37,011 nt of DNA from NCBI GenBank assembly GCA_007694165.1, contig RECE01000220.1, forward strand, positions 1 through 37,011. The letters run 5' to 3'. The position numbers were made by a program, and so were the translations under genes. Below are positions 1 to 8,537 of this stretch, piece after piece; the stretch's first letter is position 1, and every line of letters begins with the position of its first letter. This DNA is from Bacteroidota bacterium (GTDB taxonomy: Bacteria; Bacteroidota; Bacteroidia; Bacteroidales; UBA7960). The notes below the pieces were generated by a model that worked only from the letters and a program-made list of their open reading frames with translations, was not told the DNA's origin and searched no databases.

Positions 1-339
1 CCGGCAAGGTCACCACCGGCTGCTCCGCCGGCCTGCATGGCATATCCGACGCTGGCAATACGCGTGCGGGGCGACATTTCGGCATCTGAACCTACTTTGA
101 TACCAAGCCATCTGTTGACGTCTGAAAAAACTGAGGGTGGAATTGGAGTTTGTGCACCCAGGTTGACCTGAAACAAACCATCGGTTACCTGGATATTTGT
201 TACTTCAGACCATAAGGCACTACCACCGGAAGATACGCTGTAAATGGAAAAGGTAACGGAAAGGCTCGAATTAAGAGGATTACCCTGGTTGTCTGCCAGT
301 CTTCCACTAAATGAAATTAACTGAGGAATATTATCGGAT
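1..339. repeat. Direct repeat copy 1 (339 bp, identical to 1779-2117)
   Basis: Bases 1-339 match 1779-2117 without a difference that I could find, and the match stops abruptly at 340 against 2118. Position 1 is the window edge, so the repeat may extend further left. Both copies are in the same orientation and code for the same domain in tandem genes. Confidence 0.9.
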
Positions 340-449
340 TTATCATCTTTCTCCATGACACTTTCATTATATAAAATGGCTTCAAATTCCTGGGATGATG
401 CATTGAATATGCATACAAGGAAAAACAGGGCAATAAGGATTTTTTTCAT
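1..449 (-). CDS. Secreted tail-fibre-like surface protein, partial (C-terminus outside window)
   Basis: An open frame reads from an ATG at 449-447 to the window edge, giving 149 codons without a stop. It begins MKKILIALFFLVCIFNASSQ, a clear signal peptide. From about residue 38 it enters a domain (core DNIPQLISFSGRLADNQGNP, later GIKVGSDAEMSPRTRIASVGYAMQ) that is identical to residues 37-149 of the next gene (662-2224). This N-terminal domain is common in large uncharacterised secreted proteins of Bacteroidota and other bacteria that continue into glycine-rich, tail-fibre-like repeats. The two leaders differ completely while the domain is identical at DNA level, so the pair is a recent tandem duplication or a gene-conversion product. 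Function is unknown; exposure at the cell surface is inferred from the leader. Confidence 0.8.
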   Translation of the reverse strand, partial: MKKILIALFFLVCIFNASSQEFEAILYNESVMEKDDKSDNIPQLISFSGRLADNQGNPLNSSLSVTFSIYSVSSGGSALWSEVTNIQVTDGLFQVNLGAQTPIPPSVFSDVNRWLGIKVGSDAEMSPRTRIASVGYAMQAGGAAGGDLA

Positions 450-529
450 ACAGATATGTTTTTAAGTGGGGAATAATTATGGTTTACGATTATAAATGAT
501 GAGTCCACTCCGAAAAGCCCCCCCCCGGT

Positions 530-543
530 CCCGCACGTGCGGG
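530..543. repeat. Perfect 14-bp GC-rich palindrome
   Basis: CCCGCACGTGCGGG is its own reverse complement and sits between the two tandem surface-protein genes, next to a run of ten cytosines at about 517-526. It could form a tight hairpin in RNA downstream of the gene at 662-2224, but no T-run follows on the minus strand, so it is not a standard terminator. It may be a protein-binding site or an RNA-stability element. Confidence 0.6.
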
Positions 544-661
544 GAGTTTGCATCTAATGGAATTACAGCGCTTAACAAATGAGATCATCTTGCTTAATAC
601 CAGAAATTATACTTTTCAGAGCGGACTCAATTGATTATTTCCAGAGATTCAGGCATGGATA

Positions 662-2224
662 TCAGGGGGTATCTTCTTCCCTGAGCTGTTGTAAAAGTTC
701 TGCATTTTTCTGTCTGATAGATTGCCGGTGCTCTTCGAGTTCCATCATGTTCTCCGGATTCATACCCCAGGTTAGAGATCTGTTGGCTGGCTTTCCATAT
801 AGCTCAGGATGAACGTAAAACCCCCTGATCTTTTCGGGCTTATATTCTTCCACCACAATGCGGTTTTCTTCTGCCCAGGGATCTATTCTGATACCGGTTA
901 CCTGCCAGGATACCTCAATTTGGGGTTTATCTGTTCTGATTACAAATGCTCCATTTTCTATTTTACTGGCAATGATGGCCTGGGCAAACTCACCGATTAC
1001 AGTTAGCTGGTAACGGAAATCCCTGTTAAGGGCATGGAAATATTCGGGCAATCCGATAGTGGCAAAACCTTCTTCATCGGTAATAACATTGCCATTGTAA
1101 ATATTCAGCATATCCGGTGATTCTACAAAGCTATGTCTGAGAAATTTGTTTTCCGGATCTAAAGGATGGTCTATTTCAAATGATCCCCCGGATTTGGAAA
1201 GTGTACCTGCAACGACAACGGTTCCATCAAAACTTCCTGCACGCCAGGCTGAACCATACTGAATACCATACACGGCTATAGCAGTACTTCTGTTTGTTCG
1301 GGCAATAATACCATAGCCATTGGTAGCTATAAACGCGTCCACCCCGCTTTGACGTTCGGCATAAAGACCAGCTAAACCTGAACCGAGATAGGCAAAGGTG
1401 CCGCTGGTATTCAAACCATAAACACCATACCCGTTATTGCTATTGGAATATCCCCTTACACCATATACCGTTCCTGTTGTTGAATTGGCGTTCCCGAAGA
1501 CCCCTGTGCCAGATGAACTGTTGGTGAGAAAATTACCACCGATATTAGTTCCGGAAGAGGAGGTGGCTAATCCATAAACTCCCCTGCCACTAGAGCCTGT
1601 TGCCTCAAATCTTCCTCCATAAGAGATCCCGAGATTAGCGGTAGAGATACCCGAAACGGCACTTCCCAGGTTAGAATTATTGGCCGCTGACACAGAACCG
1701 GTAGTATTGATATTAATGTTTGATGCCAGTTTAGATGAGGTAATGGCGCCCGCGGCTATAGTTGGGTTGGGATAGTTTCCGGCAAGGTCACCACCGGCTG
1801 CTCCGCCGGCCTGCATGGCATATCCGACGCTGGCAATACGCGTGCGGGGCGACATTTCGGCATCTGAACCTACTTTGATACCAAGCCATCTGTTGACGTC
1901 TGAAAAAACTGAGGGTGGAATTGGAGTTTGTGCACCCAGGTTGACCTGAAACAAACCATCGGTTACCTGGATATTTGTTACTTCAGACCATAAGGCACTA
2001 CCACCGGAAGATACGCTGTAAATGGAAAAGGTAACGGAAAGGCTCGAATTAAGAGGATTACCCTGGTTGTCTGCCAGTCTTCCACTAAATGAAATTAACT
2101 GAGGAATATTATCGGATCTGTCTGTCAGAAGGCTGTCTGCCATGTCGGCCACAAAATAATTTCCCTGCGCGCACAAACCCATAACCCATATGAGTAAGAA
2201 TGCATGGATAAATAGTTTCTTCAT
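662..2224 (-). CDS. Secreted tail-fibre-like repeat protein
   Basis: The 520-residue product starts with a signal peptide (about residues 1-20, ending GLCAQ). Residues about 40-140 form an N-terminal domain with the core SFSGRLADNQGNP and GIKVGSDAEMSPRTRIASVGYAM, a pattern known from many uncharacterised secreted proteins. Residues about 150-345 are rich in Gly, Ser, Asn and Thr with recurring GVYGL/GVxG units, as in tail-fibre-like beta structures. The last 170 residues (SWQVTGIRIDPWAEENRIVVEE, YVHPELYGKP) form a C-terminal domain that I recognise as widespread but functionally uncharacterised. There is no T9SS sorting domain and none of the QVP-ending module of the following genes. The ATG at 2224 is chosen because it directly precedes the leader. 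A surface or adhesive role is inferred. Confidence 0.85.
   Translation of the reverse strand: MKKLFIHAFLLIWVMGLCAQGNYFVADMADSLLTDRSDNIPQLISFSGRLADNQGNPLNSSLSVTFSIYSVSSGGSALWSEVTNIQVTDGLFQVNLGAQTPIPPSVFSDVNRWLGIKVGSDAEMSPRTRIASVGYAMQAGGAAGGDLAGNYPNPTIAAGAITSSKLASNININTTGSVSAANNSNLGSAVSGISTANLGISYGGRFEATGSSGRGVYGLATSSSGTNIGGNFLTNSSSGTGVFGNANSTTGTVYGVRGYSNSNNGYGVYGLNTSGTFAYLGSGLAGLYAERQSGVDAFIATNGYGIIARTNRSTAIAVYGIQYGSAWRAGSFDGTVVVAGTLSKSGGSFEIDHPLDPENKFLRHSFVESPDMLNIYNGNVITDEEGFATIGLPEYFHALNRDFRYQLTVIGEFAQAIIASKIENGAFVIRTDKPQIEVSWQVTGIRIDPWAEENRIVVEEYKPEKIRGFYVHPELYGKPANRSLTWGMNPENMMELEEHRQSIRQKNAELLQQLREEDTP
1779..2117. repeat. Direct repeat copy 2 (339 bp, identical to 1-339)
   Basis: This is the second copy of the block at 1-339. 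It lies inside the gene 662-2224 and codes for residues 37-149 of its product. The sequence upstream of the gene-internal boundary at 2117, which codes for the signal peptide, is unrelated between the copies. Confidence 0.9.
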
Positions 2225-2378
2225 AGGAATAATAGATTAAGGACAATATTGATTGTATTTATGATTCTGCACAAATTGTAAAGGCCCAGGCAGGTTCTTA
2301 ATCCTGAAGCAATAAATGAATCTGCTAAAATGATTTTATGTAGCATTTTTCAGTGAAAACCTGAAAATTAATTACCAA

Positions 2379-3317
2379 TCAGGGTACCGAGGTGCCAATC
2401 CCGCTATTGGGATTCCAAACATTGTTTTTGTCCTGGGTCTGTACCTGACCGTTGAGGTCGAAATCGCCCTGCAGATATCCGCTCAACCCTGACTGCAGGT
2501 TCCAGACATTGTTTTTATCCTGGGTCTGTACTTGTCCATTGGCATCACCATCGCCGCCAAACATACCGAAAGCTCCTGCCCCGATAAGCTTCTGTCCCGA
2601 CATATAAGCCTGTGTAATTGCATTGGTAAAATCCCAGGTATAGGAATCATCAATTTTGGGAAGCCCTCCAGAAGACATTACCGCCAGGTGGTTGCGGTGA
2701 CGAACCACCACATAGAGATTATGGTCAAAGGCAAGATCATTTAATTGGGGCAGATTGCTTCCGTCAAGTGCGGTAATGGAACCATCGGCTTTAAGGAAAA
2801 AAGCCCTGGGCCAACCGGAAAGAATGGTAGCTGATGTGGCCTGCGCTGCTGAGGGAGCATCACGCAGTTCTACCAGCAGCCAGTCAACCACACCGGAAGG
2901 AATGCTTCCCACCGATTCGCTGCCAGCGTAATTCCAGGGCAACTGGTTGTAGGGTTGGGCAAGAGGGATGAGACCTGCAGCATGAAGATCGGTATTCATC
3001 TGGCCGGAGCCGCTGTTGAAAGGTCCCTCAAGGAATACTTTCAGGCTCAGCAGCCCATCAGGGCTTTCCAGCAAAAGAGGCCCCAGGTAAAACCCCGGTT
3101 GCAAACGATAGCCGGCACTCTGCGCCTCAGGTCCGGAAATCACACCAAAAACACTCCCCTGCAAAATATACCCGGAAGATAAAGGTGGATTGGCAAGACT
3201 GGAACCGGTGGAAAAAGTAAATTGCTGCAATTGGTAATTCTGGCCCTTCAATATGGAAAACACAAAAATACTCATGCACAGCAAAAGAAGACGGGATAGA
3301 AATAATCTGCTTTTCAT
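2379..3317 (-). CDS. Small secreted protein with C-terminal dockerin-like module
   Basis: I start this 312-residue protein at the internal ATG 3317-3315, because the signal peptide MKSRLFLSRLLLLCMSIF begins there; the open frame itself extends to 3392. After the leader comes a short beta-rich domain (about 27-85, ending GYRLQPGFYLGPL), then the shared module (about 90-312). The module has the core PLAQPYN, ESVGSIPSGVVDWLLVELRD and VVVRHRNHLAVMSSG, then two calcium-loop repeats, DGDANGQVQTQD and DFDLNGQVQTQD, spaced 29 residues apart, and ends GIGTSVP. This is the simplest member of the family here: leader, one small domain, module. It has no enzyme domain that I recognise. The DxDxNGxxxxxD pattern is that of dockerin or EF-hand-like calcium loops. 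Binding partner and function are unknown. Confidence 0.88.
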   Translation of the reverse strand: MKSRLFLSRLLLLCMSIFVFSILKGQNYQLQQFTFSTGSSLANPPLSSGYILQGSVFGVISGPEAQSAGYRLQPGFYLGPLLLESPDGLLSLKVFLEGPFNSGSGQMNTDLHAAGLIPLAQPYNQLPWNYAGSESVGSIPSGVVDWLLVELRDAPSAAQATSATILSGWPRAFFLKADGSITALDGSNLPQLNDLAFDHNLYVVVRHRNHLAVMSSGGLPKIDDSYTWDFTNAITQAYMSGQKLIGAGAFGMFGGDGDANGQVQTQDKNNVWNLQSGLSGYLQGDFDLNGQVQTQDKNNVWNPNSGIGTSVP

Positions 3318-3814
3318 AGTATATTGGATTTGATTACTTATAAATAAGCACTGGAGATCATTGACAGGTTCAGGCTTATCAGGGGTTTTCAACGTGTACC
3401 GAAAGGATATGATATTTTTAAAATAAACTTACATGATAATTATTGAAAAGAATCTCAACAGATGAATATCCAACAATTAAGCTAAACACTTAACTTCTTT
3501 GAGGTAAAAAAACCATGATAGCGAATTGTAGATACATAAAAAGATTGAGGAGGGAAGTTCTTTCTATGCCAAATAGTTTCAAACCCATTTAATGGATGAT
3601 TGTGCAATTACCTATTTAAATTTACGTTTAATTTTTGAAATATTTTCTTCTTTGTGCAACTTTTTTCAATATTTATCCAGAATATTGCACCCACCATCGT
3701 TATAACCAATTTGCAAACCCACAAAAGAGCCAGGGATAGCAGTAAAAACTCCGATGTACGAAAAAAAACCACCCCGGTGAGGTGGTTCTTTCCAGGTTAT
3801 GGGATCGCCTGACA
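3318..3814. other. Intergenic region, about 500 bp
   Basis: This stretch lies between the stop of the alpha/beta hydrolase gene and the start of the small module protein. It is AT-rich, and the only structure I can support is the terminator at 3761-3788. A promoter for the gene at 2379-3317 should lie here, but I find no good match to the Bacteroidota TAnnTTTG element. Open frames in it are short and lack recognisable content. Confidence 0.6.
3761..3788 (-). terminator. Rho-independent terminator after the hydrolase gene
   Basis: On the minus strand AACCACC (3787-3781) pairs with GGTGGTT (3773-3767) across a 7-base loop and runs into eight T residues (3768-3761). It sits 27 bases after the stop of the gene at 3815-5872, in the correct orientation. 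Confidence 0.88.
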
Positions 3815-5872
3815 TCAGGGCACCTGAGTAGCCACTCCACTGTTAGGATTCCAGATATTGTTCTTATCCTGGGTCTGCACCTGGCCATTGAGATCAAAAT
3901 CACCGGGAAGGTAGCCACTCTGACCGGCCTGCTGGTTCCATACTTCATTTTTGTCCTGGGTCTGGATCTGGCCGTTGCCGTCTCCATCACCGCCAAACAT
4001 GCCGTAGAAATTATTACCCAAATGTTTTTGTCCTTGCAGATATGCCTGTTCCGGTCCTGCCATAAAATTCCATTGGTAAACCCCGTCATTGTTTGACAGG
4101 GCCCCGGAAGAGATTATGGAAACATGGTTGCGGTGATAAACCACAACAAAAAGCTGACTCGCAACGGAGATGTCAAAATTCAGGTTCTCATAGTTGGTGC
4201 AAACCACATTACCGTTGTTTAACAGCAAGGCGGCTCTGCGCGCAACAGAGGTGTGACTGGTGGCCAAATCAGCAGCAGGAGCATCTCTGAGTTCTACCAA
4301 TACCCAGTCAACCACATTGGGTAAAATGGTTTCCACAACCTCATCACCCGTGTAGTGCCACAAAGGCAATGGATTGCCAAACCACGGCAATTCAACTCCG
4401 AAGGGTTGTTGCAGTGGTATAAATCCCCCATCTCTGAGTGAAGTGTGCATCTGTCCATTGCCATTGGGTAGCCAGGCTCCCTCAAGCATCACACTCAGGC
4501 GCAATTGGAATGATTGCACTGCGGGTTCAAACCCTGCAGTGAGATTACGATCTCTGTCAATCACAAATGAATATTGGGGGAAAGCGCTCACTACTTCACC
4601 ATTTTCTTTCCAATGCAGGAAAGTAAATCCATCATTTGCCATTGCCTGTAGTTCAATGAAAGTACCCTCAAGCCAGGGTGGCTCAGGGACAATAAATACC
4701 TCGCCAGATCCGGAAGGTTCTGTGGCAATGGAAATGGAATACTCCATTAAAAATTCAAAGGGTTCGGAAATGTATTTGCAAAGGTTAAAATAGGTTACTT
4801 CAACCTGGTATGTGCCGCTCTGCTGTGGCTGAAAAAACTGCTGATCAGCGCCCGTTACCGGCTCTCCATCGAAATACCACTGCCATGTTGCCGCGGGACT
4901 GCCCAGGAGCTGGTCACCTTCACGGGTAACCACAGGCACATCAATGTCCTGCTCCTGCTGGTATGCTATCCTGGGAGAGAGCTGCAGGGAATCCTGGAAA
5001 ACGGTGAGAGCTGCACAATCATCGCGGAGGAAATAATTCAGCCAGAGAATAGAGAAGTCGGCCGTGGCCTGCTGCTGTTCCTGCCGGCTAATGGTGATGT
5101 TTCCCGAAGAGAAAGACTCACCAAAAGCACAATTGAAGTTGTAGTTGGCAAAATAGCAGTGTCCTCCCCCTGTGATGCTGATCCATGTTTTCGCCTGACT
5201 GTTCAGTGCGTTGAAAACAGGAGCCTGGTTAGTATTTTCCGGGGTAACATCGTCGGAACTTCCGGAAAAAATGAGCGAAGGGATGGTAACATTTTCTGCA
5301 GCCGCAATGGCTGAGGGTGAGGTTTCAGCCGGGGCAAGGGTAAGCAGTGCCGTGATATTGGGATTATATGATGCAGCAAGTACAGCGGCTCCTCCTCCCA
5401 TGGAGTGCCCCATGGCAGCGACCTTTCCGTTGAGCCCCTGGAACAGAGCCGAACCGGGGTCATCTGACAGCTCATTGATGGCATCGGCCAGAAACGCAAT
5501 ATCCAGCCCGAAATTCTGGTGACTGGGACTGAAACCGCTTTCTGTCCTTGGAAAAGCCATTACATAACCCCGTGGAACAAAATATTCCCACAGATTCTGG
5601 TAGGCACTCCAGGTCATCACAAAACCATGGCCAAAAACCAAAAGAGGAAACTCCCCTTCGACAAGGTTTCCATTCTCATCGGCAGGAAAATAAACTTCTG
5701 TGAGAATAGCCCTGTTATTGCGGTCAGGATCAATAAAGGTTTGCTGGAATTGCCCGACGTTGTAGGGTTGTGCCCCAGCCGGCAAGGCAGATAGTAAACA
5801 GAACAACAATAACAAGATAAATAGCATTGAAAACCAACCCGGAACCTTTTTTTTTGAATAATAGTGTGCCAT
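3815..5872 (-). CDS. Secreted alpha/beta hydrolase with InlB-like repeat and C-terminal dockerin-like module
   Basis: The 685-residue product has a signal peptide (about 1-34, ending LPAGAQ). Residues about 36-285 are an alpha/beta hydrolase of the dienelactone hydrolase, chlorophyllase and PAF-acetylhydrolase type: oxyanion region VFGHG (79-83), nucleophile elbow GHSMGG with Ser157, acid around Asp207/208 in SGSSDD, and His238 in GGGHCYF. All triad residues are present, so it should be an active esterase or lipase; the substrate is unknown. An Ig/PKD-like stretch follows (about 300-370), then a divergent InlB B-repeat (about 373-450, TFLHWKENGEVV). The shared module occupies 455-685, with calcium loops DGDGNGQIQTQD and DFDLNGQVQTQD and the end GVATQVP. 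It starts 65 bases after the protease gene 5938-8325 with no terminator between, so the two are probably co-transcribed. It has no T9SS domain. Confidence 0.9.
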   Translation of the reverse strand: MAHYYSKKKVPGWFSMLFILLLLFCLLSALPAGAQPYNVGQFQQTFIDPDRNNRAILTEVYFPADENGNLVEGEFPLLVFGHGFVMTWSAYQNLWEYFVPRGYVMAFPRTESGFSPSHQNFGLDIAFLADAINELSDDPGSALFQGLNGKVAAMGHSMGGGAAVLAASYNPNITALLTLAPAETSPSAIAAAENVTIPSLIFSGSSDDVTPENTNQAPVFNALNSQAKTWISITGGGHCYFANYNFNCAFGESFSSGNITISRQEQQQATADFSILWLNYFLRDDCAALTVFQDSLQLSPRIAYQQEQDIDVPVVTREGDQLLGSPAATWQWYFDGEPVTGADQQFFQPQQSGTYQVEVTYFNLCKYISEPFEFLMEYSISIATEPSGSGEVFIVPEPPWLEGTFIELQAMANDGFTFLHWKENGEVVSAFPQYSFVIDRDRNLTAGFEPAVQSFQLRLSVMLEGAWLPNGNGQMHTSLRDGGFIPLQQPFGVELPWFGNPLPLWHYTGDEVVETILPNVVDWVLVELRDAPAADLATSHTSVARRAALLLNNGNVVCTNYENLNFDISVASQLFVVVYHRNHVSIISSGALSNNDGVYQWNFMAGPEQAYLQGQKHLGNNFYGMFGGDGDGNGQIQTQDKNEVWNQQAGQSGYLPGDFDLNGQVQTQDKNNIWNPNSGVATQVP

Positions 5873-5937
5873 GTTCAGATGTTGTGTTTAAGGTTTTCTG
5901 TTAAATATTTTCAACTATTGAGTCAGGGATTTTTTGG

Positions 5938-8325
5938 CTATGGCACCTGAGCAGCCACCCCACTGTTGGGGTTCCAAATCTCATTTTTGTCCTGAGTCTG
6001 CACCTGGCCATTGAGATCAAAATCACCGGGAAGGTAGCCGCTCTGACCGGCCTGCTGGTTCCATATTTCATTTTTATCCTGGGTTTGTATCTGGCCGTTA
6101 CCGTCTCCATCGCCTCCAAACAAGCCGTAAATACCGTTGCCCAGATGTTTTTGCCCTTGCTGATAGGCCTGTTGGATGCCAGTGGTGAAATCCCAGCTAT
6201 AGGTGCCATCGTTGAAAAGAAGCGGTTGTGCAGACATCACAGCCAGGTGATTGCGATGATAAACAACAACAAAAAGTTCATTTTCTGGCTGTACATTTAC
6301 CATCAAAGACTCTCCTGAAAGGTCAGTCACTTCACCCGTATTAAGAAGCAATGCCGCGCGTCGCCAGACAACAGTTCCCACATCAGCCTGCGAAACATCG
6401 GGGGCATCCCTTAATTCCAGCAGCACCCAATCCACAACGTCTTCCGGTAAACTTTCGGCAACCTCACTGCCGGTGTAGTACCACACAGGCTGATCATTGC
6501 CAAAATAAGGTAATTGTGGACCAAAAGGCTGGCTGAGGGGTATCACACCAGCATCCCGCAAATTTGTATGCATGAGCGCTTCTCCCTCAGGAGCGTGAGG
6601 GCCCTCCAGAACGAGGTTGATATCCAGTTGAGTTGCTGTTTCTGTTTCGAAAGTCAGGATAAAATCATCCAGGTACCAATGGTTGATATTATAGGAGTCG
6701 CCCTCAAAACGGATTCCCAGCTGTACAGAATTTGCCGCAGAAGGCACACTGAAACTGAACTGATACAAACCCTGAGAAATATCAGCATTTATAAGGTTTT
6801 CCCAGATTGTATTCCAGGTTTTTGCGTTATCAAACGTAACATCAATAGCAGCAATCTCACCTTCATTGGCTCCGGGCCAGTTATTTAGGAACTGTCTTAA
6901 ACTTAACGACAACTCTTCCTGGCCGGCAATAGCAACGGGGTAAGAAACCACACGACTCAAACCACTGGCAGCAGGATTCCAGAATAGCTGCAGCTCCGGC
7001 ATCTGGCCTCCTGCCTCAAAAGTATTACTCACAAACCAGTGATGCCCGGCATCACCCGTTCGCAGCCAGCCCTGAGGCAGTGCACCCTGTGAATCTGTAA
7101 AGAATTCTTTCATGAGTACACCTTTCTCCCCTGCAAAAACCCATAACCTGGCCTGCAATCCTTCCCCTGCGTTGTTAATACCTCTGAGGCTGTAATTGTA
7201 CATCCCTGCCTGCGGAACATCGCTGTCCATGTAAGATTCCATTGCTCCGGGAACAGGTTCCTCAAGGGAATAAATCAATTCGTTGTTGCGGTATAACCTC
7301 ACCTCTGAGAGCTCTGTGAGTATCTCACCTGAGAATGTATTTGTTGGATTACTCCATTGAATGTTTACCTGAAGTGCATCGTTCTTTCCAGCCTCCAGAG
7401 TAAAATTCTCCGGAGTGCCAGGAGCATCGGGATGGGTTAATGGCACATATTGTCCTATCCAGTCTTCAAAATGGCTCACCCGGGCATATACCCCGGGATA
7501 ATTGGGGAATGCACAACCATTTCCCCAGCTTGTGATCCCGGCCAGATACCAGTAGCCATTTCCATCGGGCACAGCCAATGGCCCACCACTGTCGCCCTGG
7601 CAGGCATCCACTCCCCCTTCAGGATATCCTGCCAGCAGCATATCAGGGGTAATGAGTGAGGGTGGATAGGATCCAATATTACTGGTAATAGGTACCTGGG
7701 CTGCCTGCAATATATTGGTACCACTACCCTGCCATGATAAAGCACCCCAACCTGTGATTGTCGATAGTACTCCGGGTGCATCAAAACCTTCTGACGAAAG
7801 TGTCTGCGTCATGATGGGAATGGCCCTTGCATTATTCCCGCTCAGGTCCAGAGGAGATGATAAATACAAAAGAGCTATATCGTGATCGTAGTTATTGATG
7901 CTCTGGTAATCGGGATGGACGATCTGCTGTTCAACGGTTATGGTCTGTCCGGGGTTGGTCTTGTTGGTAACTCCTGCCCTGACCCTGATATTGGAATAGA
8001 CGCCAATACAATGGGCGGCGGTTAATATCCAGCGATCATTGAGAATACTCCCCCCACAGAACTGCTGATTGGAAGATGTAAGAATGGCCACCTGCCATGG
8101 ATAATCCGAAATATCGGAACTGCTGCCGCCCACTATCCGACCTGAACGCCAGCCATGTTCATGAAAAAAAACTTCCATTTCAGGAGAAAGAAGCCCATTA
8201 ACAGTATCCTTCAACAGGAAACTCTCCTTTTGAAACTCCCCGGGTTCAAACTCTTTGTTTTGTGTTTGCCCATAAATCCCTAACCCTGCCACCAGGAACA
8301 CACTAATGATTAATGAAGATCGCAT
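5938..8325 (-). CDS. Secreted trypsin-like serine protease (S1) with MAM-like domain and C-terminal dockerin-like module
   Basis: The 795-residue protein has a signal peptide (about 1-20) and a propeptide ending in GRIVGG, where cleavage after Arg63 would give the usual Ile-Val-Gly-Gly N-terminus. Residues 64-292 are a chymotrypsin-fold protease with His105 (TAAHC), Asp149 (DHDIALL) and Ser246 (GDSGGP). Asp240, six residues before the serine, predicts cleavage after Arg or Lys. A fibronectin-like segment (about 300-400) leads into a jelly-roll domain of MAM or cleaved-adhesin type (about 405-563, with GIRFEGDSYNINHWYLDDF). The shared module is 565-795, with loops at 739-750 and 768-779 and the end GVAAQVP. 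A strong promoter lies upstream at 8382-8411, and the hydrolase gene follows closely. Secretion and extracellular proteolysis are well supported; the role of the tail is not known. Confidence 0.93.
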   Translation of the reverse strand: MRSSLIISVFLVAGLGIYGQTQNKEFEPGEFQKESFLLKDTVNGLLSPEMEVFFHEHGWRSGRIVGGSSSDISDYPWQVAILTSSNQQFCGGSILNDRWILTAAHCIGVYSNIRVRAGVTNKTNPGQTITVEQQIVHPDYQSINNYDHDIALLYLSSPLDLSGNNARAIPIMTQTLSSEGFDAPGVLSTITGWGALSWQGSGTNILQAAQVPITSNIGSYPPSLITPDMLLAGYPEGGVDACQGDSGGPLAVPDGNGYWYLAGITSWGNGCAFPNYPGVYARVSHFEDWIGQYVPLTHPDAPGTPENFTLEAGKNDALQVNIQWSNPTNTFSGEILTELSEVRLYRNNELIYSLEEPVPGAMESYMDSDVPQAGMYNYSLRGINNAGEGLQARLWVFAGEKGVLMKEFFTDSQGALPQGWLRTGDAGHHWFVSNTFEAGGQMPELQLFWNPAASGLSRVVSYPVAIAGQEELSLSLRQFLNNWPGANEGEIAAIDVTFDNAKTWNTIWENLINADISQGLYQFSFSVPSAANSVQLGIRFEGDSYNINHWYLDDFILTFETETATQLDINLVLEGPHAPEGEALMHTNLRDAGVIPLSQPFGPQLPYFGNDQPVWYYTGSEVAESLPEDVVDWVLLELRDAPDVSQADVGTVVWRRAALLLNTGEVTDLSGESLMVNVQPENELFVVVYHRNHLAVMSAQPLLFNDGTYSWDFTTGIQQAYQQGQKHLGNGIYGLFGGDGDGNGQIQTQDKNEIWNQQAGQSGYLPGDFDLNGQVQTQDKNEIWNPNSGVAAQVP

Positions 8326-8381
8326 AACTTTGATTTTTGATGAACGATTTGATAAATTTCAGGGGGGAGGAGAAATCGTTT

Positions 8382-8411
8382 CAAAGATAAAAAATAAATT
8401 AATTTCTACAA
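8382..8411 (-). promoter_or_regulatory. Bacteroidota-type promoter for the trypsin-like protease gene
   Basis: Read on the minus strand, TTG (8411-8409), 19 bases, then TATCTTTG (8389-8382). This fits the known Bacteroidota vegetative consensus (TTTG or TTG, about 19-21 bases, TAnnTTTG) and matches the glmM promoter in this window in both boxes and spacing. The ATG at 8325 lies 56 bases downstream of the -7 box. Confidence 0.75.
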
Positions 8412-8537
8412 CCGAAATAAAAACTACCATCAACATCAATATATTTGCGTGCCGAAGGATAGTATTCAGGTTAACCAGGAATATTGCAATTGTTTCTTTT
8501 TAGATCGCAGTTCGTTTTCTTTGGCAAAAGCATTCAC

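Noticed and set aside
2345..2368. Inverted repeat ATTTTTCAG / CTGAAAAT after the small module gene
   Set aside because: The stem is short and AT-rich and no T-run follows on the minus strand, so I do not call it a terminator.
3700..4089. Open frame of 129 codons, and many similar ones on both strands inside the secreted-protein genes
   Set aside because: They lie in other frames of repetitive coding DNA with clear leaders and domains in the main frame; their products are low-complexity and repeat only because the module repeats.
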